The notes under the pieces are model-generated. The model searched no databases. It was not told the origin of the DNA and saw only the letters and a list, made by a program, of their open reading frames with translations. Shown here piece by piece: positions 1 through 12,011 of a stretch of DNA of 64,000 nt. The DNA lies in contig SSBO01000012.1 in assembly GCA_005281725.1 (NCBI GenBank), forward strand, positions 1,718,194-1,782,193, given 5' to 3'. Both the position numbers and the translations under genes were made by a program. The stretch comes from Wuchereria bancrofti (lineage: Eukaryota > Nematoda > Chromadorea > Rhabditida > Onchocercidae). How positions within the stretch are numbered: position 1 is the stretch's first letter; the number at the start of each line of letters is the position of its first letter.

Positions 1-563
1 TTTATTTTTAAGTGTTGAGATACAAAGCAAAAGCTTAATTAATTTGTTTATTTACTTTATACTATACTTTTACTTAATTCAAAAGATAGATAAATTGTAT
101 TGGTGCAATCTGAATAATATGCTAAACTTTTATTAGTTAAAATTTTCCAAAAATTTTCTGGAAATTTATGTACAACAAAGAACAGTAATATAAACACAAT
201 AATTTATAATTCTTATTTCCCGTAATGACTCATCGTGAGATATTTGAATATAATCTATTATCATTTATAATCTCATTCTTTGATAACTTGTGAAAATCTT
301 CGCTAATTTTTTTCTCCTTTTTTTGTTTCCTTCTTTTTGGGTTTTTCTCATTGAAATCATATCGGACGAGAAAATCACAGTTTGTAAATGCTACAGGAAA
401 ATTATTTTGTGGTATTTTTAAATATTTGTTTTTTTTTTCCCCTTCGTTTTCTTATCTTCATATCTTCAGCTAACAGTAATATTTCAACAATTGGGTTCAA
501 CTGGTTTTAATAAATATTATTTATGATATTGATATTATTTTAGTAGATAAATAAAAAATATTG

Positions 564-878
564 TTAGAAAATATTGTTATTAATAGAAAATTAGAAAATA
601 TTATTATTAATAGAAAATGTTAATATTATTTTAATAGATATTATTTATAATATATTATTTTAATGGAAAACATTTTGATATAGTTAATTGATGATCAATC
701 AAATGAAAATNNNNNNNNNNNNNNNNNNNNNTTAGAAAATATTGTTATTAATAGAAAATTAGAAAATATTATTATTAATAGAAAATGTTAATATTATTTT
801 AATAGATATTATTTATAATATATTATTTTAATGGAAAACATTTTGATATAGTTAATTGATGATCAATCAAATGAAAAT
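564..878. repeat. 147-bp direct duplication flanking a 21-N gap
   Basis: Bases 564-710 and 732-878 appear identical, on either side of the N run at 711-731. A perfect copy on each side of a short gap is what an unmerged contig overlap looks like, so this is more likely an assembly artefact than a real tandem repeat. Confidence 0.85.
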
Positions 879-1879
879 TTAATATATTCTTATGCATTTC
901 ATAAAAAAAAAAAAACAAAACAAAACATCATATGAATTGTAAAAGTCTGTATGATTCTATCAGTTTGTTTCAAATGCAATCACAATATGTATCAATTCCG
1001 AGTATCGCTATTTTCTCAAATAAAAAAGAAAGTGCAAAAATGAAAGAGGAAGAAAAAAAGAGGTGGAAAAAAATTATTCCAAAAAAAAAAAAAAATTTAT
1101 TTACATTTCATTTCTGCAGACAAAAATAGAGAAATTATAACTTAAAATTTTAAATTTTCATTTTTTTTTCTAATTAGAATTATTTTCCTTGTACTCATTT
1201 TTCATTTTTTTAACCAAACATTTTTGTATTGGTATGAGATAACATTTTATGAAATGTTAACTTCCTTCTTTGATATATTCTATTCATTTCTAAGAAAATA
1301 TCAAAAAAAAAAAAAAAAAAAAAAAAAAAACGAAGGACTAAACATTAAGAAAAAAAAGATTAAACATTAAAACATTATAATACGTCTTCTTAACACCTTA
1401 TTCATTCTGTATCATTCATTCTTCATCAAATAGCAATTAATCTAAGATTACTGAGTAAATTATATTTTCAGAAATTATATTACAAAGTAATTTTAATCTT
1501 CAAGAAAAACAAAAATTGTGAATGTTAATGGTATTTGAGAATGTTAAAAATTAATTAACTGATACAAAAAAATTATTTGTGTTTTTTAAAGTATGCTAAA
1601 AATGCTGACGAGGAAAAAAAAATTGTTTCAAAGCAAAATTTCATTCATTCATTCCAAATATTTTTATCAAAATTTGTTATGATTTTACAAATTCTAAATT
1701 AAACTATAAAGTTTTCAAAAAAAAAAAAGAAAATTTTTTTTTCTAATAATAGCATGTAGAACATATAATAGATTATTATGCAATGAACCCGCCCATTGAT
1801 TTAAAAAGTATTAAATAGTCGAATTTTTCATCATTGTTTATTTCGTGTCTTAAAAAACGAAAAAAAAAAAACGTTTCAG

Positions 1880-1891
1880 AAAGTCAATAAA
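1880..1891 (+). promoter_or_regulatory. Candidate trans-splice acceptor / 5' leader
   Basis: CGTTTCAG ends at 1879, just 12 bases before the start ATG at 1892. A consensus acceptor this close to an ATG with no visible upstream coding exon fits nematode spliced-leader addition. An ordinary 5'UTR intron is the alternative. Confidence 0.45.
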
Positions 1892-3486
1892 ATGTTGTTG
1901 CTGCTTACTTTGCTCTCAATTTTAGGAATTGTTCATTCAACTGTAACACCAAAGGTTTGTTTTATTAAAGATAATTAAAATCAAAAAAAAAGGAAAAGAT
2001 GAAAAGCAAAAAAAAATTTTTTTTTAAATATTAACATATTCTAGTTTGTATATTAAACTTAGTTTATTTTTCCATCTTATTAAAAAAATTTTTCATTTTT
2101 TAGCATTTAAAATTTTTATTTTTGAAAATATATTTTATATAAATGCATTTCTTCTTTTTTTTTTTTCTCTTAGCAAAATATATCAAGTAGAGTGAAAAAT
2201 GAAACTGGTGAAGGACATTGGTATCCACCACTACTACAACAACCACAACCACAACCAATGTCACCGCTGTACGGTGAAGTATCACCATTCATCTATCCAT
2301 ACGGTTATGGTTCATCAGGTTACTACTATCCATCCTATACATCCTGTTATCCACCGGCATCATGTAGTAATATAGTACCACTTGCACTTGATCGTAAGTT
2401 TCATTTTAAATTTATCCATTAATCATCATTATTCAATAAATTCATAGAGAAATAAACTCAAATAAATAATTTCAATTTTATAGTAAGAATGAAAAAGTTA
2501 TCGTTATAAATAGAAGATAAAAAATTTTAATTATAATATTTTAAGAATTTCTAAATTTTCAAATTTTCAGAATTTTATTGTTCAGCACATGGATCATTCG
2601 CATTAGGAACAGGTATAAAGCAATTTTTTTTTTTTTCTATTATTTTAGTAGTAAAATTTTTCAATAAATTCACAAAATGATTAATAATTGGAAATATTCC
2701 TCAATTAGAATAAATCATACCTGTAGTTTTATTAAAATATTTAGTATGAAACAACAATTATGATATTATGTTAAAAACAAAGACATATTGTTGAAAATTT
2801 GAAGATTAAAAAGATAATAAAAAATTAGAACATTTCTGGTTTTTATTATAATTTAAAAAAACTATTCATTTCTTTTTACAGGTGATTCATCAAATAAATT
2901 AATGCGAGAATTTTGTCGATTTACTGCAACCGCTAATGAGAACTCTTGCAATACTTGTTGCAAGATTGCTGCACGACATTACACTACCTCAGTTGTTCGT
3001 TTTTAATACTTCAAAATTACAGATGAAATGCTAATTTTGTAATTTTTTATTGCTTGCAAGTTAACTCTTATCATGTAATTTTTGTCCACTATGAAATTCA
3101 TCCTGAATAATTTTAGGATGAAGTAAGAGGTATAATGTTTGCATTTGATCCGAACAAGCCACCCATACAAATGCAGCCAAAACTTTCCCACACATCATTT
3201 CTTCGAAAAAAAAGAGTTAGTTCCACAAACATTTGTAAAATCAGAATTATGTAATGAATCAAATATGGCTTAATGTTTATTTCATTTATAGTTCACTTGA
3301 TTTTAGGCTCCAGCAACTGCTACTCCTGCAACAAATCCTACCAAATCAAGCATTAAGATGCAAAATGCAGTTAACCCAGCAATACTACCTGGCTTGATAC
3401 CAATTGGTGGTAGTGTAACATCGTCATCGAACGATATACCACAGTGCTTCTGTTGTGCACCGATGAAATCCATGCATACATTTTGA
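1892..3486 (+). CDS. Secreted nematode protein of unknown function, six exons
   Basis: Exons 1892-1954, 2174-2393, 2571-2612, 2882-2991, 3117-3215 and 3307-3486 join in frame to about 237 aa, ending in TGA. The first 16 residues (MLLLLTLLSILGIVHS) are a clear signal peptide, so the product should be secreted. Residues 38-80 are rich in Pro, Gln and Tyr. Cysteines cluster in three places: a CYPPASC segment, a block around residues 98-132 with FCRF and NSCNTCCKIAAR, and a C-terminal QCFCCAP. Exon 5 ends with RKKR (residues about 175-178), a furin-type cleavage motif, followed by an Ala/Pro/Thr-rich stretch. I do not recognise the family; the Cys pattern suggests a disulfide-rich nematode secretory protein. 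Exon 4 could end three bases later (2994), adding one Val. Confidence 0.8.
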
Positions 3487-5136
3487 TGCGAGATACTTTA
3501 CTCATCGTACAATTACTCCTTCGTAATTTTATATCTGTTTTTTGAACCTCAGACAAAATTTATTTGCAAGTTTCAAAACATTTTTAGAACATGAACAACA
3601 AATTCGAAAATTTACGGAGGAAATCCATCAAATGTCAAAATTTTTGTAAACCTGGTGAATAAATATTTCACATGAAACCCAAGCCTGTAAAGAAGGTAAA
3701 ACATTAAATATAGAAAGTAAAAACGTGAGAAGAGAGATTAGAAAAGGAGAAAGTGGCTGAGTATTGTGCTCTTAATTTCCCTTGTAGTGAAACATTCCCA
3801 AGCACTACGACAGCAAATGTTATAAAATACATGTGGAACAACATACCAAGCATTAGCAATCATAAGCTGAACAAAAGTATCAACATGAATAACTTGCAGT
3901 ATTTAACAAAAGTCTCCAAAGTATTTGACATAAAATTCCGTAACTGAGAATTTATCGAGAAGTCCGAGTTGTAAACACTTGAGGCTATTAAAACAGAATT
4001 TTTTTTAAAACAGAAGTGCAGAATTTTCCAAAAAGACAAAGGAAGAACTGTCGGAAATTAACAGGAGAGGTCAAATAAATCTTATCCAGATAATAAATGC
4101 AAGCAAAAGCATAATGATCATCACTAAGAATCTCTTTCTAGATGATGAACAATAAATTGCCCCATGTATAAACCTCTCACTAGACTGCTGCATTAAATGA
4201 GCGGTCAAATTGGACTACGTGGTTAATAAAAGATCATCTTGACCGTTCAAATCGGACAAATCAGAAAAAAGAAAAAAAAAAGAATCAACCAGGTCTATCT
4301 ACTCCAAATTCACGGTATAAATCATAGATTTGCAGACTGTCGAGGTTATGTGACTGTTTTGAAGTTTAATACTAGATACTGCCTTAGAAATAAAGACTTC
4401 AGAATCACTTCAATCCCAAAATATCTTCGGAAACCTTGGTTGGAAAACAATGTTCCAATTATTTCCACAATCATGAACAGCACAAATCCGGAAAAGATAC
4501 TTGACGGAACGGCATAACCAAAGAAACAAAAATCAGTACCAAATATGAAAACTCCAAATAAACCATACATACTTCGCAAAAAAAACATCCTTTTTTACGC
4601 AAAACTAAAACGAAACTATCCCATCTGAGAAGTAAACAGAAAATGAATCGCGTATTCACTCAGAGCTGGATCATTGACCATAGATTCTCAATGGTGAACA
4701 TTTCAATATCCAGAATTAATATAATGATTCCAACAATATAACATGATAATATGGATATGCTTAGTTATTTAAAGGTATATTTTCCCAATCTGCACTGAAG
4801 TAAAACAGTATTAGAACTTGAACCTCTAGTGATATTTTGCACAAAACACTAATATGTTCGAGAAGCTGGAGCAAAAGCAAAAAAAAAAGTCTGAAAACCT
4901 GAAGAATATTGAAAAACATTTAATCTGCGAGACAGAATCTCTTCCATAACATTGATATTCATTCCAAAGGGCTTAATTCTACAAAAATTAAAACTTTGGT
5001 AAAAGAGGGAATTTTCAGGCTTTAAGGATACACCATTGTATAACAAAGAGAAACAAATTGAAAAAAAGAACAACGTAATATTCACATCAGATAAAAGACG
5101 GAAACCTTTCCTGAACAACAGCAAAACAACGTCCCT
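3487..5136. other. Convergent intergenic region / probable long RBM39 3'UTR
   Basis: About 1.65 kb between two genes that converge here. From about 3670 to 5130 the sequence is visibly less AT-rich than the rest of the window, like the RBM39 introns next to it. Open frames of 60-92 codons exist on both strands, but I could not join any of them into a recognisable protein. The region may be 3'UTR of RBM39 (minus strand), which lacks an obvious poly(A) signal close to its stop. Confidence 0.4.
3658..3663 (+). terminator. AATAAA polyadenylation signal of the secreted-protein gene
   Basis: AATAAA lies 172 bases after the TGA of the upstream gene, on the same strand. No earlier good signal is visible in the 3'UTR. 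Confidence 0.5.
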
Positions 5137-8100
5137 TCAATAACCAATGCCTGGGATAGCAGCTGTTACAACTGGCGGTTTTACAGCTGACAGAATAGGT
5201 TCTCGCGCAACAACTGAATCTGGGAACAGTTGTGAATAGCTTGCGACCGGAACATAATTTGCTGTGATTACTTTACCTGCAACACAGAATGATTATATCA
5301 CTGCCTTCCCTTTGTTCAATGGGATATTGAGTTAATCACTGATCCACTGTACCAAAAAAACTTAATGCAAGAATAGTAATAACAACAATAATAAATAAAA
5401 GACTCATTTCACATTACGAACGAGTAAGATTGATAAAAACCTGAAAACCATCGCCCATGTAGCGCATTCACTGATTTAAAAGCGGCAGCTACAGAAGGAC
5501 ATTTCACATAAACATTGCCATTTGGGGACGCTTTGTCAACGAATATGTGTAATACTCCTGTAAAATCGGTAATTCCGTTTCACTCTACTATCACTTCTTT
5601 CTTTTTTCATAATTCATTTCATTCTGTTTCATTGTTGTTCAAATTAAATAAAAAGTATACGACTTAGTGCAAAGAATGATTCACCTCCGTTCTTTGCGCA
5701 CTCTTCTATAACGTCATCTCGTACTTCATCAGCCCAAGTTTCACCCGTTTCCCTGTAGAAACAAAACAATTTCATAAAAAGCACTTTTATTCTGGTGTAA
5801 CACTGTCTCTCTGGACCTTCATGCAAATCATTTTTTTTTCTTGAGAAGTTGAATATGCCAAAGAATGTGAGTTTACTTACTGAGATGGATCAAACATGTT
5901 AGAAAGCATAAAGCACTGCGTTGCAATTGGTGGAATTGCAGGACCTGTGACAGTAGCACTCTCTAACTGCTGCTGATTTTGCGCTAATATTTCCTTAGCA
6001 CTTTTCGGTAATTCCAAACCACTTCCTGCAATGCATGAAGTCCTCATAGTAAATGCACAAGTTAAAGACATAACTAACTTCATCTTCGTCTAGAATAGGC
6101 TTTGTTACAGATCAATGCTATCATGATGAAAGCCACATCTTGAAAATCCATGCTAATCTATGATAGCCACAATTATTTGTCAACACTACGACCGAGAGCG
6201 ATGATTTCAAACAAACAAATTAAAAAATCGAATTATTCCGTAGTAGTACCAATCATTATACAAAAACATTGCTCAGGTACATTACTTTAAGAAAAAATGT
6301 GCATGGGAAACCAGAAAGTTCAGCTGAGCACAAAATAGTGAACAGTACCTTCAGCTAGTTTAGCCATCAGATGTAAACGACCACTCGTTCCTAAATCAAT
6401 ACCACGTCTGTCCGCATCATCAGTATCAAGTGTCCGCTGAGGGACTGGTGGTGGCAGTTCATCTCCTTCAACAGAGCACACCTAAAATATGAAAGAATCC
6501 ACAAGACTTCACGTTGGTATCTAGGTTTAATAAACATATCCTAAAAGTAAACCGCAATTCCATCTGGAGAATTTGAAGTTAGCACACTTCTCACTAAACT
6601 TTCATACGTTTACATAAGAGGATGGAACAATCCAGAAGACGATGCAGGATGTGAAGCTGAATCAACCCATACCTTCATTGGACGACCTGCTAATTCAAAT
6701 CCATTCATTTGCTCCATGGCTCTTTTACCATCATCTGCATGTCGAAACTGAAAAGCTTACATACTGACAACTGTCATTAAGTTAGATGAACTTGAAAAGC
6801 GTGAGAAATGCAGGAAACTGAAAGTTCTTTAGTTCCTTTCAGAAAAACTAGTATTAAATATACCGTGACATACGCATATCCTTTGGAAACACCACTAAGA
6901 TCGGTTGCAATTTCCAGGTTCTCTATCTGCAATACATTATTCTGCGTAATACATTAAATAAAACAATAAATGTAGAAGGAACAATCACACAAAATATACC
7001 TTTCCAAATGGATCGAAAATCCTTCCTAACATATCTTCCGTTATACTTGTATGCAATTGGCCAACATAGAGCTTCAGTGGACCCGTGGTGTTTGTAGGAC
7101 CAAAGCCAAGCGTTCCACCAACGGTGTTGTTAGCTGCACGGTTTCTCTCAGCCAATGTTGGCTGGATTACTAACGGCGCGCCAAGTAATTTCTGCCCATT
7201 TAGTGCAAGAGCCTGGAAATACAAATGATTAACATCAGATATTCATGAAACAAGCAGCAAAATTTCGACTGAAAAGTTTTCATATTCATTTTAAATCTGC
7301 CATTAATAAAATTGGAAATTTAAAAAATTCCAATATAGAAATCTGAAGCTCTAACACTGGTAAATATGACTTTCGAAACTATTATAAAAATAGGTTGAAT
7401 GTCAAGGGAAATTAATAGAATTTGATTTGTAGAATATATCTAACAAAGCATCTGCAATTAGGAGTCGTACAAAGGTATTAAAAGTATTAAAAAAATAACG
7501 AGCAACATTACCTATGTGTTTTAATTTTCTAAAACAATTACTTACCAAATTAACACTTTCAATTTCCCAAAATTCCACATAACAAATTCCTTTTGATCGT
7601 CGAGTTTTCGAGTCTGTAATTATTCGCACGTCGCGTACATGTCCAACGCTAGAGAAAAATTCTTCCAGATCACGTGGCCGAGTTTCCTTCGCTATCTGAA
7701 ACACTTTTAAATATTATAAAAAAATAAGAGGAAAAAGGTACACACTTCCTTATTGGACAGTGGAAGAATTACCTGTAGTATAAACACAGTACGTTGGTCA
7801 CGCTCTTCAGATGTCATATCCATTTTTGCATTCGGAGGTGGCGAACGACGCGCAGTAAACGGCATCCTTAAAAATTCCACAATTTTATCGAACATGAGGA
7901 AGTAAACAAATTAGTGCGACAGCGCCTCCATGAACCAAACTCAATTGATGGTTAACCGTGTGAAACTTTAGGAACTTACACATCGCGTCTTTCGGGTCCT
8001 GGCAGACGTGGTCCACGAGGTGGTGAACGCCTCCATGGTGGGGAGAATCCACGACGATCACGATGGTCAAGCACACGAGGTCGTGACCTGTAATGAAAAA

Positions 8101-11100
8101 ATTTCCTAATTTGATTCTTTTTTTGCATCTACTCAGCTATCTAGATGAACAAAATTTTTGAAAAAAGAATTATCAGTTAAGAAACTAAAGAAATCACCAT
8201 GACGGGCTCCTTCGCCTACGCTCTCTGGAGCGCGACCGTCGCCTGCGATCACGTGATCTCGATCTCGAATGTCGTCGCGATCTTGACCGACGATGGCGAT
8301 CTCTGGAACTGTAATCAAATATATCAATGACAGTTCCAATAATGTCTTAAAAAACATTACTGTAGCTAAAATACCAATAAGGCAGCACAACTGGACATAG
8401 CCTATCCCGTTCTACCATTGAATATTTGATAAAATATTCAATGGTAGTGAGCGCCAAAACTTTTGGCATGAATGAAGAGACCACCGGATCAAAAAAACTG
8501 GAGTCAGTAGTCATCTTCTTCCACGATTCGCAAATGCAAGACGGTTTTAATATTCATTTATTACTCTAAGCATTTGCTTTAAAAATTAAACAAAGTAAAA
8601 AAAGTACCGTGATCGACGACGCGAATGGCTACGCTTCCGCGAGCTGTGTCTGCGCGATCTTGAACGTGAACTAAAAAAGAACCATTTCCAACATCACTGT
8701 TCTGATCAGTTTACATCCCGACATAAACATATTCATTATGTGGGAACAGATGTTGCACTTATCTACCAATAACTAAGGTCACACTGCAAATCAGTACCAC
8801 TCAGTGCTCTGTTAGTCACCCATGCTCTACTGTGATGCTTATCATTAACACATCCGAAAAAGCAGAGTATGTAAACCGACTTAGTTTGGATCTGTGGCAA
8901 CTCAAGTTCGTTACAATCACTGAAATCGTTAGTATGCATTTTATCTCTTATCAGCTGTTTACAGGACCAAGAGGAGGAAAAGAGCAGAAATGCTCCAAAA
9001 ACACTGACCGAGACTTCTTCTTATGATCACGACTAGAACTTCTGCGTCGTTTCTTTTTCTCCTTGTCTTTGTCACGGCTGCGAGAACGGCTACGAGATGA
9101 AGATCTGTAATCATGAAAGCATCAAAACAAAGAAACCAGTAATCACATAATTAAATGCAATAATTGTGAGAAACAATTCCTGAAAAGTATTGTAGAAAAA
9201 CACAGTCCATTGTAAACTGCAAAATTAAGCTCGCTGGAGTCGAAATATCTGATACTCATGGGACAACTGCAGAAGTGGAATGAAGGCAAAGAGTGATCCA
9301 GTGCTTCCAATCATCCATAACGCCACGTGACATCGTGTTATGCCTGTAACACTTGGAGCGCGCCAGCCTTGACAGTACTTTTAAAAAATTTCAACCGCAT
9401 CGAACCGTCTAGTTTTAGGAAATACATTTCATTCCATGAAATTAAGTGATAAGAAAAATAAGACAGGCGGCGCGCTCCGACTGCATTGATAGGCATCAAC
9501 ACATATACGACATTCTCGCGTACCTCATCGTCCACATTTTCAATTCATCCTCATTCAGTTTCCAACAAGAAGCAAACACTTTCCCGAAACATCGATCGAG
9601 CTTTGTTCATCATTATAATGCAGAAGGTATAAGGTGACACAGAGCTGTATCAATCGATTTTATGACTCTACAACGACGATTCGACTTAAATTACGGTTTT
9701 TAATTACTTATTATTTCTGCACTCATTTGTGGCCTCCAGATTAAATCGTAGACACAGTAGGTCCGTTAAAAAAAAGAAAAAAAAAACATTATATACGGAC
9801 ATACATTACCGCACGTTTAGAAATTCCAAGTCCTTTACAAGAAATCCTCACTGACTTACTACCAGAAACTAACGGTTAGACGAGTCGTGATGAGATAAGA
9901 ATTCATGCAGTGAAAAGAGCAAAATAGTTTTACTTCCGTTAAATCTCAATTTGGGAAATCCACAATAATAAATGGAAAAAATAACCCATCATTAAACGCA
10001 AGGTAAGAGGGTAGCAGGGTTAATTCAATTCGGTGGAAAAAGCTTGTAACTTTGTCCTATGTAAGAAACGCTTGCATAATCCACTATTTATAGAAAAAAC
10101 TACCAAAAAAAAAAAAAAAAAAAAAAAAAAAGTAGGAAAGTAAGTTTTCCAGAACCGCCACAGCTTCTACAAATACTCAGAGATGCGGTTACCTAACTTG
10201 TATAGGGACGAAATATATATTAAAAAGACATTGGTAAATGAAAGCACGCACCCATACCATCACTTATAAAAGATCTGGAAATGAATTCCTGCAACAGTTC
10301 TGAATTCCTTTCACCCTGTGAGGTGTTGTCTACAAAGGTTGCTGAAATAAACATATACTCAAAGATCAACGAAAAAAAAAGCAAAATTACTAGTGGGAAA
10401 AATTTTCATCTGTTTTTGACCTACCTAGACCTGGAACGAGATCGCTTCTTATGTTCATTGCTCTCTTTCTTTTTCTTGCTATGTGACGAAGCCATTCCAT
10501 CCCCATCCATTTTTTCTGTACCATTGGTTGTATTGTGTTCTTCACTACTTTCGCCGGATGGTTCCTCTTGCTTCATTAGTTCACCCCGTATCAATGCTGC
10601 CATTGGTTCCGCGTGCCCATGACCGTAATTTCGATCAGACTGCAACAAAGAAACAATGAGAATTTCCTGTAACAGCCATTTACCACGAAAGTCTTAAAAA
10701 TGAAACGTCTCTTATAATATTTGCACTAAATAAATCCTAGAGCTGAAATTAGCAAAAACGTGAACAATGAGTCAACACTTTGCAGATTATTCCCTTCAAA
10801 TCCATAGGATGGAAATGTCATGAAAAAAAATATGGATAACCTAACAGTGCAATCACGAATGGAAGTAGAATATGATCCGAATGATAATGTGCTAACCAAT
10901 CAGTCCAAATTTACACAGCTAAAAGACACCTAAAAGCAGCAACGCAGTGAAATATTGCACAAAACATAAAGATTACTGTACCAACAGCCATTAACGTTGT
11001 GGAAGCATTTATTTTCCTTTTTTTTTCTGGTCCCACCATGTGTTTCCACGCTTCATTTACCCACACCCATAAACAAGTTTACCAATAGTTTTGCAACCAA

Positions 11101-11180
11101 AGAAACGAAACCACACTTACATCTTCAATTTTATCGAGCGCTTCCTCAAGCATCGCATCAACATCCTCTGGTTCACCCAT
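5137..11180 (-). CDS. RBM39: RNA-binding protein 39 (CAPER-alpha), splicing factor and coactivator
   Basis: Sixteen exons, high to low: 11180-11121, 10639-10425, 9104-9009, 8670-8608, 8308-8198, 8087-7980, 7866-7773, 7695-7546, 7212-7000, 6926-6864, 6747-6673, 6481-6349, 6025-5881, 5752-5685, 5557-5441, 5276-5137. All phases agree, giving 616 aa, slightly longer than the vertebrate protein. Residues about 85-215 form an Arg/Ser domain. RRM1 (about 243-320) has RNP2 TVFILQ and RNP1 KGICYVEF. RRM2 (about 346-425) has LYVGQL and KGYAYVTF. A C-terminal UHM (about 495-590) begins ATQCFMLSNMF and includes NVYVKCPS. This domain order is diagnostic of the RBM39/RBM23 family, nuclear factors that join U2AF-type complexes at 3' splice sites. 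The degron loop of RRM2 reads DMLGRIFDP, whereas as I recall vertebrates have DMLRGIFEP. Confidence 0.95.
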
Positions 11181-11390
11181 ATTTTTACGCAAACAGAGGA
11201 ATAACTGTAACACTAAATCCACGTAGAAATTAGAGCTGAAATCAGCACACATCTGAACAACGAGTCGACACTTTGCAGACTTTTCCCTTCAAATCCACAC
11301 TACGCCCACCCTTTTCAACTATTTTTCACGCACACCCACGCAAGACCTTGGACGGTAACGCCACGAAAAAAATTGATAACCTAACAGGAG
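10725..11390. repeat. Diverged direct duplication: RBM39 upstream region and intron 1
   Basis: Intron 1 at about 10725-10855 repeats the region upstream of the start ATG at about 11205-11390. Shared blocks are GAGCTGAAAT, then ACACTTTGCAGA, then CCCTTCAAATCCA, then ATAACCTAACAG, in the same order. The upstream copy carries an extra insertion of roughly 50 bases between the last two blocks. Confidence 0.75.
11181..11204 (-). promoter_or_regulatory. RBM39 5' leader with candidate trans-splice acceptor
   Basis: On the minus strand TTACAG ends at 11205, which leaves a 24-base leader before the ATG at 11180. No upstream coding exon is visible. This fits spliced-leader addition, though a 5'UTR intron is possible. 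Confidence 0.4.
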
Positions 11391-11432
11391 TATTGGACTT
11401 GTGCAAACAAGTTACGCTGCAGGAGTGGCGTT

Positions 11433-11460
11433 ACGAACTTTAAAAAAGATTAAAGTTCGT
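11433..11460. promoter_or_regulatory. Perfect 11-bp inverted repeat upstream of RBM39
   Basis: ACGAACTTTAA (11433-11443) and TTAAAGTTCGT (11450-11460) are exact reverse complements separated by six bases. The site lies about 250 bp upstream of the RBM39 ATG, in the likely promoter. It could bind a dimeric factor; this function is inferred only from symmetry and position. Confidence 0.45.
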
Positions 11461-12011
11461 TCTGCTACCTCGAAATGCAAATTTGACCGTTCCCAACATA
11501 GATTTTTTGAGTTAGGAGCTTTGTATGTTTTTGTTCCGAAAATTATTGAAGTGTTATGTGAATTGTGAGTTTATGTCTGTGAAAGTGATATTTAGTAAAT
11601 AATTCATTAAAATCGTGTAAGTGTACTAAAATGACGTAAATATTTTTAATCTTCACTAAAAGATATATGATCATTGCAGTTATGTTCGTATTTAAATTAC
11701 ATAAACTTTTTATATTTATCTAATTAGAATGATATTCTTATTTAATGTAACACAAGTAAATAACTCATGTAAATTGATAATCGATATATTTATCATGGTG
11801 ATACAAATGCTGTTTTCATATTAAAATTTGCTTAAGTAAATATGGTTGATGAAATTAATATGAGTAGAGAAAGTTACACAGGTAATATATTATTCATTAA
11901 AGTTGCGTTAAAATAGATTTATACATTTTATTCATAATTAAGATAATGTTAAACAAGATAGAAAAATGTAAATGAGATGTGACATTTTCAATTCGTGACC
12001 AATCAATGTAA
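11461..12011. other. Intergenic, no gene seen
   Basis: AT-rich sequence between the 5' end of RBM39 and the 3' end of the ShKT gene, both on the minus strand. I see no coding exon in it. Confidence 0.6.

Larger units (their letters stand above)
1..1891. other. Intergenic, no gene seen
   Basis: AT-rich sequence with long A and T runs (for example an A-run at about 1301-1330). Short open frames here are low-complexity and have no splice-site support. It contains a 21-base N gap and a duplicated segment, listed separately. The last bases before 1892 form the 5' leader of the next gene. Confidence 0.7.

Noticed and set aside
4239..4588. Overlapping open frames of 92 and 80 codons downstream of RBM39
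   Set aside because: No recognisable domains, they overlap on opposite strands, and no splice partners were found.
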